From contig NC_061063.1 of assembly GCF_021917145.1 (NCBI RefSeq), positions 316,715-380,714 of the forward strand: a stretch of 64,000 bases of DNA. Direction: 5' to 3'. The stretch comes from Hypomesus transpacificus. Its lineage: Eukaryota > Chordata > Actinopteri > Osmeriformes > Osmeridae. The position numbers were made by a program, and so were the translations under genes. The notes beneath the pieces are model-generated. The model was not told where the DNA came from. It did not search any database and saw only the letters and a list, made by a program, of their open reading frames with translations. Positions within the stretch are counted from its first letter, which is position 1, and every line of letters begins with the position of its first letter. Positions 1 through 9,236 of the stretch are shown one piece after another.

Positions 1-180
1 GTTAAACTCACAGGACTATAAACACTCCCAGACCACTGAAGCATGTGCTGCCTATGCAAAGTGTCTTCTCTGTTCAGACACACTTTCTTGGACCCACAAA
101 GAAACTGTAGTTGACGAGATGTGTGAACTGAGGCTTGATGCTGTTTCTCACAGTCTCTGTGTCCCTCTAGTGGTCAGTGT
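1..180 (-). promoter_or_regulatory. Promoter region of a V gene lying left of the window
   Basis: This stretch matches the upstream region of the complete V genes in the window (for example 8200-8420). It has a TATA-like ACTATAAA at about 16-23 and the octamer variant ATGCAAAG at 54-61. The leader and V exon would lie at lower coordinates, outside the window. Orientation is inferred from the complete - strand copies. Confidence 0.75.
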
Positions 181-210
181 CATTATCTCAGTCTGTGAGT
201 TGGTTAACAT

Positions 211-271
211 GGAGTCCAGAGAACAGAACGCTGTAACTCAGACTCCTGCAATGAAAACTATTCTCCTTTAA
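211..271 (+). pseudogene. Relic of V-gene FR1, in reverse orientation to the functional V genes
   Basis: On the + strand this reads ESREQNAVTQTPAMKTIL and then stops. That is the first ~18 residues of the V exon ([17 protein letters not shown] in intact genes). The rest of the V exon, the recombination signal and the leader are missing. It is the first of four similar relics (also 8451, 49843, 52292), all followed by an inverted C-gene 3'UTR fragment. Confidence 0.8.
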
Positions 272-370
272 ATCCTTTAAATCAATGTCTCCTTATATGA
301 TACCACACTCCACAAATGAATGTGGAAGAAATATAGGCGCTCTTCAGATTCAACTATTGACAGTAAAAAG

Positions 371-438
371 GGGACTCTAGCAAAGCTTCCTGTTAGTCTG
401 CATGTTAACCATCAGTAGCATACAGAATAGCTGAGCAC
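371..438 (-). pseudogene. Relic of a CL-gene 3'UTR, inverted
   Basis: The reverse complement matches the CL 3'UTR just downstream of the C stop codons (for example 5738-5790). The best-conserved part is the CATGCAGACTAACAGG / AGCTTTGCTAGAGTCC section. No C coding sequence remains. With the FR1 relic at 211-271 it forms an inverted remnant of a C-to-V intergenic junction. Confidence 0.7.
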
Positions 439-573
439 GGAACAATTTCTTGTAGAGAGGTTTTAAAGAAAACTTGAAAAACTGGCAGACTTAACAAATC
501 GTATTCTGTACAAAATGGATGAGACAGTCTTTGTCAGTACTCACTAATATCTGATTTGAAAAAAATATCCTGT

Positions 574-763
574 ACATTTACATTCAGTCATTTAGCAGAT
601 GTTCTTATCCTGAGCGACTTACAGTAAGTACAGGGACATTACCCCCGAGGCAAGTAGGGTGCCTTGCTCAGGGACACAACATTATTTGGCATGCCGGCAA
701 TCGAACTGGCAACCTTCTGATGTAATAGCCCGATTCCCTAACCGCTCAACCATCCAACCCCCA
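574..763 (-). mobile_element. tRNA-derived SINE
   Basis: Read on the - strand the element starts with a tRNA-like head (GGTTGAGCGGTTAGGGAATC, then a B-box-like CAGTTCGATTGCC) and ends in the common teleost SINE tail (AGCGTCTGCTAAATGACTGAATGTAAATGT type). Related copies lie at 8820, 50435 and 52718, each next to a V/C relic unit, so they spread with the unit. Confidence 0.85.
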
Positions 764-950
764 GCTGCCCATTCAGCTTGTTAATTGATACACTGATCAT
801 ATCCTGTTGTACCAAGGTCATAAGTCATGTTGCAGACGTTACTTAGTTCTATAAAAATTCCTCAAGTCTTCCAACTTGATAATGTGAGGAGACAGTAGAG
901 ACTCACAGTACACTGAGTACAGGATGAGTTGAAATGTTGACGTATGGAAC

Positions 951-1537
951 TGTGAAAGAAATGTTGGGCCTGTGTACAATGAATGTGTTTTAGGAGAAGT
1001 TTACAGTTGGTTGAGAAGCTTGATACAATGTATCTTGATTCGAATCATTTGGTAGAGATGCCACCTGTAGTTTTATAACACCTAACTAGGAGACGTGAAG
1101 TCTAGGAGACGCAAAGTCTGGGTGACCTGAAAGAGTTCTTGTCACCTGGGGAGAAGAGACAGTTGTTCTGAAGAAAATGTGGATTCAACTGTATTGTTCT
1201 AAGGATTTAATCAATGACAGAAGAGATTTGGTATAGCTTCATGTCTGTAGGATGGACCAATGACTTTTGAGAACTGTCGTATCTTTAAAATGGTTTGTTG
1301 AAGAATGTTCTGGGGGGTTCAGGGCCATCAGCTGAGTAGTGCTGGTGGGCTGGATTCTCCCGGTTCCATTCTAGAATGCTAGATGGAGCTGTATGGAATT
1401 GTCTTTGTGTTATTGTCTTATGTTTGTGGGCTGATGATGTTAACGTTATTATGTTTGGACCTACGTCAAATAAACATTAACTATACTTCACCCGACTACA
1501 GCTTAAACGATTGATTCTCCCAAAAACTTCCACGACA
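951..1537. mobile_element. Solo LTR-like insertion with 4-bp target duplication
   Basis: A 587-bp insertion begins TGTGAAAG and ends CCACGACA. It is flanked by the direct repeat GAAC (947-950 and 1538-1541). The empty site is seen in the sister repeat at about 9198-9210, where GGAACCCCACTGAG is uninterrupted. An AATAAA lies near 1469. TG...CA ends, a short target duplication and the absence of internal genes fit a solo LTR fossil. The family was not assigned. Confidence 0.75.
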
Positions 1538-1574
1538 GAACCCCACTGAGACTGAGCTCCCATGGTGCCTTCAT

Positions 1575-1758
1575 CACCAGACACACCACCTCCACCCAGC
1601 ACCCAGCTGTCCAAGTTCATCACCAGACACACCACCTTCACCCAGCACCCAGCTCTCCAAGTTCATCACCAGACACACCACCTCCACCCAGCACCCAGCT
1701 CTCCAAGTTCATCACCAGACACACCACCTCCACCCAGCACCCAGCTCTCCAAGTTCAT
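1575..1758. repeat. 46-bp minisatellite, four units
   Basis: Four tandem 46-bp units start CACCAGACACACCACCT and end CCAAGTTCAT (1575, 1621, 1667, 1713). The same array has two units at 9237-9328 and one at 50872-50917. The open frame across it (HHQTHHLHPAPSSPSS-like) is a product of the repeat and is not called as a gene. Confidence 0.9.
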
Positions 1759-2260
1759 CACCCCTCAAGAGCTTTTCGTACCAATCAAGTTGTCAGGGGG
1801 GGCTTTCTACGATGATGGACAGATGAACAACAGTGACGTAATTAACCATGTCACCAAAGAGCGCTTGGGTTGATTTTGTTTTCAACAAACATGGCTGCCG
1901 CTGGAGAGCTAAGATGTGTAGATTCTGCCATCGAGTCTTTTTTAGAAGACATTGACAGTGCAAAATTTTGAAAGATGAACAGAGAAACGCGATCAAGGCA
2001 TTTGTCGATTGAAAATGTTTCTTGCCGTCCATCCTAAGGGATTTGGTAAAAGTTAACATATACGTTGCTCTGATTGGTTGTAGGTCTATCCAATTGAGCG
2101 AATAGTCTTTTTATTCGTGTTCCGTTGAAACACGCCCCTTACTCACAGGCCAAAGGATCGGTATCAGACTCATATTCCGACTAGAACGATGAGAATGACA
2201 ACGTCAGGCTATAAAGGCACAGCTGTGCAAACCTGACTGTCCGATGATCTGCTCTGGCTG
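1759..2260 (+). repeat. Dispersed repeat with a RecQ-like helicase relic
   Basis: A repeat shared with 9329-9800 and 50918-51125. It contains MAAAGELRCVDSAIES and then KDEQRNAIKAF. In the better copy at 9597-9627 a Walker A-like LPTGFGKS follows. This resembles motif I of RecQ/DEAH-family helicases. The frame is broken in every copy here. It is read as a fragment of a multicopy element or processed gene, not a working gene. Confidence 0.5.
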
Positions 2261-2692
2261 CGCTATACAGGTCACTGTGTGATTACACATGGTTCACCCT
2301 TTCAAGGATAAAAGTACACTGTAGTATTCTATGCAGAAACTTGACATCTCATCCCGTACCTTAGAAAGAAGTATTGTATGGAAACTACTGTAATATTGGG
2401 ACTCTAAGCCACGACTTTGTTCCCATTTTTTGACCCTGCGGCTCATAGTCCAGTGCGGCTTATATATGTACACATCATTCAATTTAGCTGCTGCGGCTTA
2501 TATTCAGGTGCGCCTTATACTCCGAAAATTACAGATCATATTGATTATGATGACAATTACTATTATAATGCAATGTTGCAACATTGAAACTATGCAATGA
2601 TCATCATCCTCATCATCATGATGGTTTTCAGGGAGAGACAGAGGGTGTGTACAGTTTGTGATATTTGATGTTTCATGTGACCTCATCAACTG
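2261..2692. other. Non-coding spacer 3' of V1
   Basis: No gene is seen. Positions from about 2520 match spacers 3' of other V genes (11370-11500, 46700-46850), including a CATCATCATGATGGTTTTCA stretch and a GTGTGTACAGTTTGTGATA stretch. The left part seems unique within the window. Confidence 0.5.
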
Positions 2693-2784
2693 ACCAGTGT
2701 TCCATGTCACTGTCTCTTCCCCCTCAGCACCTGCAGTAGGTCCCAGCTGTAGCAGTGCAGTCACTGTGCAGTCTGACTGAGGGA
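2693..2784. promoter_or_regulatory. Conserved E-box block 3' of the V1 recombination signal
   Basis: A ~90-bp block immediately outside the V nonamer holds CACCTG (2728-2733) and CAGCTG (2744-2749), both E2A-type E-box sequences. Near-identical blocks lie next to V4 (11505-11596), V5 (16107-16199), V7 (19950-20033), V9 (36804-36887), V10 (40661-40753), V11 (45410-45500), V12 (47275-47350) and V13 (48947-49037). A regulatory role is inference. Shared duplication history is the alternative. Confidence 0.4.
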
Positions 2785-2812
2785 GGTTTTTGTACGGCTC
2801 TGTATCACTGTG

Positions 2813-3335
2813 TGAACACCCAGTCACTGGTTATGTGTGCACTCTGACAGTAGTAATCTCCTGCATCTTCAGCCTCTACTCCACTGATGGTCAGAGTGAA
2901 GTCCCTATGTGTTCCACTACCACTGAATCTAGAAGGAGTTCCTGTGTACAGGGTTTTAGCGTAGTAAATGAGGAGTTTAGGAGCTTCTCCAGGTTTCTGG
3001 AGGTACCAGGCTAGACGGGGAGAAGAGGAACCTGCATCATACACATCACTGCTGGTTTTACACTGCAGAGAGACTGTCTGTTTTGGGAGAACAGCTTTCA
3101 CTGCAGGAGTCTGAGTCACAGTGATCTGTCCTCTGGACTCTGGAAAAGAGACAACAAAGACCTTGTCACAATGTTGAACAATTACAACACTTCAAATGTA
3201 TTTACTCTTTAATAACTCATGCAGCATCTGATTCACACAAACTGTGTATGTAAACACCTCTGTAAATAATGTGTTTGATTTCTTACCCTGAATAAAGAGA
3301 GTTAGGATCCACACAATGCTGATAATCAAAGTCAT
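2813..3335 (-). CDS. Immunoglobulin light-chain V1 (J-proximal subfamily)
   Basis: Variable domain of an IgL chain, used after joining to a J. The leader exon is 3287-3335 ([16 protein letters not shown], donor GTAAG, phase 1). The V exon is 2813-3139, starting [12 protein letters not shown]. Canonical Cys in [13 protein letters not shown], Trp in [17 protein letters not shown] and Cys in [18 protein letters not shown] are present. The 12-bp-spacer signal is perfect in the heptamer: CACTGTG 2806-2812, spacer 2794-2805, nonamer GGTTTTTGT 2785-2793 (shown on the + strand). The promoter has a perfect octamer at 3436-3443 and a TATA-like box near 3394-3403. It faces away from J and C of cassette A, so joining is by inversion. 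It looks functional. Confidence 0.93.
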
Positions 3336-3393
3336 GGTTGTTGTAGATTCAGTTGGTGTGAAGAACGGCTCTCAGTCATGAAGTGTTGAGCTC

Positions 3394-3443
3394 ACATATA
3401 AACACTCCCAGACTACTGAAGCTCATACATGCAGCATGCAAAT
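3394..3443 (-). promoter_or_regulatory. V1 promoter: octamer and TATA-like box
   Basis: ATGCAAAT at 3436-3443 is the octamer ATTTGCAT on the coding strand. A TTTATATG box lies ~35 bp nearer the leader ATG (3335). This octamer/TATA layout is typical of Ig V promoters. The same arrangement with perfect octamers occurs at V4 (12232-12239), V10 (41410-41417) and V3 (11000-11007). Confidence 0.8.
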
Positions 3444-3649
3444 AAGTCCAGCATGTGTCATCTATTTCAGTTACTGGGGATGTTCCCTGGAGATCTGCAC
3501 GTCAAAATGTCCTTCCCCATTATGTCTACGTGGATGTTATATAACCACAACAACACATTTACTAATTAATTTAGGTACAAAAAACAGCCCTGTGTAGTAC
3601 AAGTGTATTATAATTTAAGTGGATTATACAGCATATTGAGAAATGTGTG

Positions 3650-4287
3650 TGGAAATGTAGGGACAGTCAGACATTCATGTCAATAACCTTCTGTCTACAT
3701 GAACATTGTTGACTTGTCTCCTTGTTATTCTGATCTTGATAACAAGACCATCAGCAGAGATAGTCTTCCTCATGTGGTCATGTATTCTATCATCAGCCTG
3801 TTCACTCATGCTTGGACTAAGTTCCTCAAATCAGTCAGTGAACACTTGTGTCAACTAAAGCTGCTGGGATTCTCTGCTAGTGGAGTCTGTCCACTGTGAC
3901 TTCACCCCCACTGTTAAGTCTGGGATCAGCATGTAGAAGAAAGGCATATACAACATGGATCACTGTCCCAGCTGCTCTCTAGCCTGTGGACAATATGGAG
4001 GAATACTAACAGTGGATGTAGTGTTGGACACTGGCTCTGCTGTTGTCATGGAGTCTGATGAGGACGACACATGAGAGGTTCACCAGAGTAGGTCCTGAAA
4101 CATGGAGTAGGAATACGATAAAGACCCAGGTCACATGATGCTGGAGACAGAGCCTCAGCTGCTGTTGAAGAGAGTGTAGTGCAGGATTGTGTAGTCTGCT
4201 GTAGTCCAGTGTTGTGTTGTGTGAGTCCAGGTTGAAGCAGACAGCAGCTGTGGGCTCTGGTAGAGATGCAGCCTCATAACACAGAGA
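3650..4287. other. Conserved non-coding region upstream of the cassette A J segments
   Basis: This ~640-bp stretch is kept at high identity before each J pair (also 12430-13077 and 41620-42263). It contains CAGCTG motifs just before the J signals. A 66-codon open frame recurs in all three copies but has no recognisable product. A germline J promoter or accessibility element is possible, but this is inference. Confidence 0.4.
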
Positions 4288-4326
4288 GGTTTTTGTACGA
4301 CGACTTAACCAGAGTCAATCACTGTG

Positions 4327-4364
4327 GTGGACTTTTGGTGGAGGCACCAGACTGGATGTTGGAA
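4327..4364 (+). CDS. IgL J1 segment, cassette A
   Basis: Encodes WTFGGGTRLDVG followed by one base of a split codon and the donor GTAAGT at 4365. The FGxG J motif is intact. Its recombination signal has nonamer GGTTTTTGT 4288-4296, a 23-bp spacer 4297-4319 and heptamer CACTGTG 4320-4326, complementary to the 12-bp V signals. It splices in phase 1 to the C exon at 5339, giving ...DVGSNRAPTL. Confidence 0.95.
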
Positions 4365-4670
4365 GTAAGTATCTGAACAAGATTGAATCTTCTCTGTATT
4401 TAACTAAATACGTCTTGACATCAATACTGAGTGTCACTTTTCTGAATATAGTAATTTTTTCAACCATTTAGAAAATTCTGGAAAACTAGATTTCAGGCTT
4501 AAAATGAAAACACATCTAAAGCTTTTTCACGATTCTGAAAATGAGCTAAAAGCGGTCATTGAGAAATAATTCTTGATGCTTTAACAAAAAGTCTAAATAA
4601 GCTGTGGTGAATCAAGCAGCAATAGGAGGGAGGTTTTTGTACGGGCAGTAATAGAGGTTGAATCACTGTG

Positions 4671-4708
4671 GTACACTTTTGGTGGAGGTACCAGACTAGA
4701 TGTTGGAA
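4671..4708 (+). CDS. IgL J2 segment, cassette A
   Basis: Encodes YTFGGGTRLDVG with donor GTAAGT at 4709. The signal has nonamer 4632-4640, 23-bp spacer 4641-4663 and heptamer 4664-4670, all consensus. It differs from J1 only at the first residue. Confidence 0.95.
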
Positions 4709-5338
4709 GTAAGTAACAATCTTTTCTGAAAGGGATTTCACTTTTTGCATGCTTGATTCTTCATAGAAATTTTTAGGTTCAAGATCATTCAAAGATCGTA
4801 TGTAAAAAAAAAGTATATTTTCTGGTGAATACTGTAAAATTACAAATTTAAACTGTTTAATCCTAGTTTGTGATTTTTACTTCATCTTAATGCTGTTTGT
4901 TCATGGGTGGATGCACTGATCGTCTGATGAGATTTGACATGTTGTTTTGAGTTATTTATGCACCTGCATGATCATATGTTAATATCTATAATGTCAGTTC
5001 ATGAAAAGTATTGAGATTTTTTGATTCGGCCAGACATTTTTTGATACAAACTGCTAGTTGTACACCGACTGTGACCATTTTAGTAATGATCATTTCCCAC
5101 CAAAATACCATAATTGTGTTGCCTTGTACAGTATGACAAATTATTGACTCATGTTCATGTATTAACTTGATTTCATTTCTTTGTTCACACTATGATAATT
5201 TATTGATATTGTGTAATTAATCCAGAAGTAATTTCATCAGTCTTTGGTTGAAATAGCAGAAGTCCATCTCTGTCTTCAAAAACAATCTCTTAAACTGCTG
5301 AGTAGGTTTGTAATCTGACGTATTGTGTTTGTCTCCAG
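4709..5338 (+). other. J-C intron, cassette A
   Basis: An AT-rich intron ending TTTGTCTCCAG at 5338. Counterparts are 13516-14261 (B) and 42694-43365 (C). No enhancer motif stands out. Unlike B and C it lacks the ~43-bp SINE-tail insertion. Confidence 0.8.
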
Positions 5339-5658
5339 GTAACCGTGCCCCCACCCTGACGGTGCTGCCCCCCTCCAGTGAGGAACTGTCCAGTAAGAGT
5401 ACAGCCACGCTGATGTGTCTGGCCAACCAGGGCTTCCCCTCAGACTGGACCCTCAGCTGGAAGGTGGACGGGAGCAGCAAGAAGAGCCAGGAGGCCAGCA
5501 GGGGGCTCTGGGAGAAGGACGGCCAGTACAGCTGGAGCAGCACCCTGACTCTCACTGCCCAGGAGTGGACCAGTGTGCTGGAGGTGACCTGTGAGGCCCA
5601 CCAGAGCTCCCAGCCTACGGTCACTCACACCCTGAAGAGAGAGCAGTGTTCAGAGTAG
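5339..5658 (+). CDS. Immunoglobulin light-chain constant exon, cassette A
   Basis: Constant domain of a secreted or surface IgL chain. The acceptor is TCCAG, and phase 1 entry completes the Ser codon from J. The C domain reads [16 protein letters not shown], then Cys in [14 protein letters not shown], Trp in LSWKVDG, Cys in [11 protein letters not shown], and ends KREQCSE with the penultimate-region Cys for pairing with the heavy chain. It encodes ~106 residues, normal for CL. The polyadenylation signal is AATAAA 5911-5916. Compared with B and C it has Ser in KVDGSSKK. The sequence style and V-J signal spacing fit the teleost L1/L3 kappa-like isotype, an inference from family knowledge. Confidence 0.96.
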
Positions 5659-6099
5659 CCCCAGGCTCACCCAGCCCTGTGGAGAGGGGCTGCTTCCTCT
5701 GCTGGGACTCTGTTCTGGGTTCAGCCGTTCTCTGTCCTGCTGATGGCTCACATGCAGACTAACAGGGAGCTTTGCTAGAGTCCACGTGTCGCTGCTCTCT
5801 GTCCACTGAGCTGTAATCAGTGCTAGTGTCAATGTGTTCTGCTGGAGGTCGCTATTCACTCTGTATGTTGGCTTTGCTTTGATGCTTGAATGTTGTTGTT
5901 TTAGTTAGACAATAAAGAAGTATTATTGAATTTGAAAATAAGGAATTTGACTTTATTCATTAATATGTTGATTACAGTCATGAAATGGAATTACACGTTG
6001 AAATAGTTCATTGCATAACTGTATTTTCATCAGATCATCATGAGATCAGCAACACAAGAAACACTATGATAGATGATAAGACATTAGTGTTTCACTGAT

Positions 6100-6660
6100 A
6101 CTACGATTGTACATGGCTATAAACAGATCTAGACCACACACCAGTCAGGTTCCATTCATCATTGATATTCATCTGTCATCATGACACAGCATACAGCTCT
6201 ATAGGAGAGTTTACCTTCTACCACCATGATACCATGGGATTGTGTTCACACAGTAAGGACAGACTCATCATAAATCACTCATGTTAAAACTGAACAACAT
6301 TTGAATTCAGTTATTAAAGGCAATAGTTTAATGTGCAGTGATACAACATGGTCCCTAATCTGTGGGACCCTGATGATAATCCCCCTTAATCCCCTGGGGT
6401 CAGGTGAGCATCTGGTGACAGTGCTGCTCTATTCTGGGAGTAGCAGAACCAGCCACCCTGAAGATGCAAATCTCAGTTTCACTCCCACAGCTCCCAATGT
6501 ACAGCTGAACAGTTGAGTCTAAACTACCCTGGACTGGGCCAGGTGTGAGGGGGGGCTGGTCTCATTACTGAGGGGGGAGAGGAGGGGGTAGAGTGAGTCA
6601 TCTAACTCCTGTCTGACATGATTGTTACACAGGAATGGAAGTGGGGACTTCCTCTCAGGT
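6100..6660. promoter_or_regulatory. Candidate IgL 3' enhancer, cassette A
   Basis: A block conserved downstream of all three C exons. It holds a perfect octamer ATGCAAAT (6464-6471), E-boxes CAGCTG (6502-6507) and CAGGTG (6540-6545), and a kappaB-like GGGGACTTCC (6643-6652) matching GGGRNNYYCC. The site combination is that of known Ig enhancers. Enhancer function is inferred. Confidence 0.55.
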
Positions 6661-7050
6661 CTTCATGTCAGAGATGTATTTAATACTTTACATTAAATAA
6701 AGTATATGATGCATTTATAAATATTGTCAGTTTATCTTTTGTTTTCAAATGACTAATAAAGACTTATTTCAAAATGTGTAACCCAGCGTTAATAATGTCT
6801 GGTTGTGTTAATGTAAGGGGTTTCCGTGAGTTCTTTATGAACACTTAAAGAACCATGTAATCTGATGTAGACTATGAAATATACTAAAGACACTGTCAAC
6901 CTGATAAGTGTTTGGCATGAGGAACAGTCCTAGACACACATCACAGTGGAATGTTGTACATGCTTGTGTGTATTGCAATGCTTGGCTGAGGGAGACATCT
7001 TTATTTCAGTCATATTTGGTAAATCCTTAAGCAGCTCAATTAATGTATAC
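6661..7050. other. Spacer without recognised features
   Basis: AT-rich sequence between the candidate enhancer and a SINE. No gene, signal or tandem repeat is seen. Confidence 0.5.
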
Positions 7051-7255
7051 TTTTCTTTTTTTTCTTTTTTTTTTATCATGGACCTTTTTAATCTTGATTG
7101 GATGGTTTCAGTTCAAGGTAGACAGGAAAGGCACTGGGAGAGAGAGGGGAAGACCTGCAGCAAAGGGCCCAGGCTGGATCAGAACCCAGGCTGCTGTTTG
7201 AGGGCCTCAGCCCATGTGGTACCAACTCTACCCAATGAGCCAGTGTGGTGCCCGC
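7051..7255 (-). mobile_element. tRNA-derived SINE of a second family
   Basis: On the - strand it begins with an A-box-like TGGCTCATTGGGTAGAG and a B-box-like GGTTCTGATCC, and ends in an A-rich tail (seen as T-runs at 7051-7075). It is distinct from the SINE family at 574 because it lacks that tail. Confidence 0.75.
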
Positions 7256-7662
7256 AGGGTTTCCAGTTCCACTGTGACACCTGATCATCATGATGTCACT
7301 GTCGGTATCTTATGTATTGCTGTCTGGGTTGATGTCTTTAAGAAACAATGTTTGAGTTGTACCCTGGTCAGTCAACAAGCACCAAACCTCTAAATTGAGG
7401 CTTGCAAAACTTAAACTCTCCAAAGACCTTTATATTTTAGTAACAAATCCTTCCTGTAAATTTTATAAGGCAGGTATTTAACTGTGAAGATTTGAGAATA
7501 ATGATGAATTAAATGGAATATAGTGGAAATCTATAATGGTGTATCAATTCAGGAATTAATTGAATCATGGTGTCCAAGAATGTGTCTTGTAACCTGCTAA
7601 TCACTAACCAGATCTGAAGGTTCATGGGGTGGAGCAGCTGCACTTCCTCTAAAGCTGAGGGA
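7256..7662. other. Spacer 3' of V2
   Basis: No gene is seen. Close to the V2 signal it has a CAGCTG E-box (about 7635) but not the full conserved block found next to most V genes. Confidence 0.5.
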
Positions 7663-7690
7663 GGTTTTTGTACAAGTCTGAATCACTGTG

Positions 7691-8184
7691 TGAACGGTAA
7701 CGAATTGTACTGCTGACAGTAGTAATCTCCTGCATCTTCAGCCAGGACTCCACTGATGGTCAGAGTGAAGTCACTCCCAGATCCACTACCACTGAATCTA
7801 GATGGAGTCCCAGACTGAAGTGTTGTAGCGTAGTAAATGAGGAGTTTAGGAGCTTCTCCTGGTCTCTGGAGGTACCAGGCTATAGCTGTATAGACAGAAC
7901 TGCTAACTCTACATCCTACAGAGACTGTATCTCCTGCAGGAACAGCTTTCACTGCAGGAGTCTGAGTCAAAGTGTACTGCCCTCTGGACTCTGTGTGTGA
8001 AGAGAGAAGATGAAAGAAGAGACAAATATTAAGGATACATCTGGATACGTCAAAACATACACATTGCAGTTGTTAACAAGTGGTTAACATTAGAGGTAAT
8101 ACTGAAGTTGATCTTTTATGACAGAACTCTCTTACCCTGTATGTAGACAGCTAGAGTCCAAATGAAGATGGTGATCAGAGTCAT
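7691..8184 (-). CDS. Immunoglobulin light-chain V2
   Basis: IgL variable segment. Leader 8136-8184 ([16 protein letters not shown]), V exon 7691-7990 starting [12 protein letters not shown]. Short CDR1 ([13 protein letters not shown]); FR2 [15 protein letters not shown] and [15 protein letters not shown] are intact. Signal: heptamer 7684-7690, 12-bp spacer 7672-7683, nonamer 7663-7671. The octamer variant ATGCAAAG lies at 8287-8294. It sits between cassettes A and B and could join either by inversion. It looks functional. Confidence 0.92.
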
Positions 8185-8450
8185 GGTTGTTGTGGGTTCT
8201 GTTGTCATGAAGGACAGCTCTCAGTCATGAGGTGTTAAACTCACAGGACTATAAACACTCCCAGACCACTGAAGCATGTGCTGCCTATGCAAAGTGTCCT
8301 CTCTGTTCAGACACACTTTCTTGGACCCACAAAGAAACTGTCGTTGAACAGATGTGTGAACTGAGGTTTGATGCTGTGTCTCAATGATCACAGTTTCTGT
8401 GTTCCTCTAGTGGTAAGTGTCAGTATCTCAGTCTGTGAGTGGCTGAACAT

Positions 8451-8688
8451 GGAGTCCAGAGGACAGAACACTGTAACTCAGACTCCTGCAGTTAATGCTG
8501 TTCTCCTTTAAATCCTTTAAATCAATGTCTCAACTCCTCCTTATATGATACCACACTCCACAAATGAATGTGGAACAATTACAGGCGCGCTTCAGATTCA
8601 ACTATTGACAGTGACAAGGGGACTCTAGCAAAGCTTCCTGTTAGTCTGCATGTTAACCATCAGTAGCATACAGAATAGCTGAGCACGG
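8451..8688. pseudogene. Relic unit: V FR1 (+) facing C 3'UTR (-)
   Basis: Positions 8451-8511 encode [18 protein letters not shown] on the + strand and then stop. Positions 8621-8688 match the CL 3'UTR on the - strand. Same structure as 211-438, including the SINE that follows. Confidence 0.75.
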
Positions 8689-8819
8689 AACCATTTCTTG
8701 TAAAGAGGTTTTAAAGAAAACTTGAAAAACTGGCAGACTTAACAAATCGTATTCTGTACAAAATGGATGAGAGTCTTTGTCAGTACTCACTAATATCTGA
8801 TTTGAAAAAAATATCCTGT

Positions 8820-9008
8820 ACATTTACATTCAGTCATTTAGCAGACGCTCTTATCCAGAGCGACTTACAGTAAGTACAGGGACATTACCCCCAAGGCAAG
8901 TAAGGTGCCTTGCCCAAGGACACTGCATTATTTGGCATGCCGGGAATCGAACTGGCAACTTTCTGATGTAATAGCCCGATTCCCTAACCGCTCAACCATC
9001 TGACCCCC
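8820..9008 (-). mobile_element. tRNA-derived SINE
   Basis: Same family and same position within the relic unit as 574-763. It retains the tail AGCGTCTGCTAAATGACTG on the - strand and a tRNA-like head ending near 9008. Confidence 0.85.
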
Positions 9009-9236
9009 ATCTGCCCATGTAGCTTGTTAATTGATACAGTGTAAAATGTTTTATTTAGGCTCCTGTTGTACCAAGGTCATAAGTCATGTTGCAGACGTTA
9101 CTTAGTTCTATAAAAAAATTCTCAAGTCTTCCAGCTTGATACAGTGAGGAGACAGTAGAGACTCACAGTACAGGATGAGTTAAGATGTTGACATGTGTGG
9201 AACCCCACTGAGACTGATTTCCCATGGTGCCTTCAT

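Noticed and set aside
2762-2768. Second CACTGTG heptamer near the V nonamer
   Set aside because: It lies on the wrong side of the nonamer, 16 bp away, so it does not form a 12- or 23-bp signal. The correct heptamer is at 2806-2812.
3699-3899. 66-codon frame upstream of J, present in all three cassettes
   Set aside because: The copies are close duplicates, so a shared frame is expected. No domain, and no evidence that changes are biased to silent sites.
5217-5624. - strand frames across the C exons
   Set aside because: Antisense shadows of CL, repeated at 14140 and 43244 because the C exons are duplicated.
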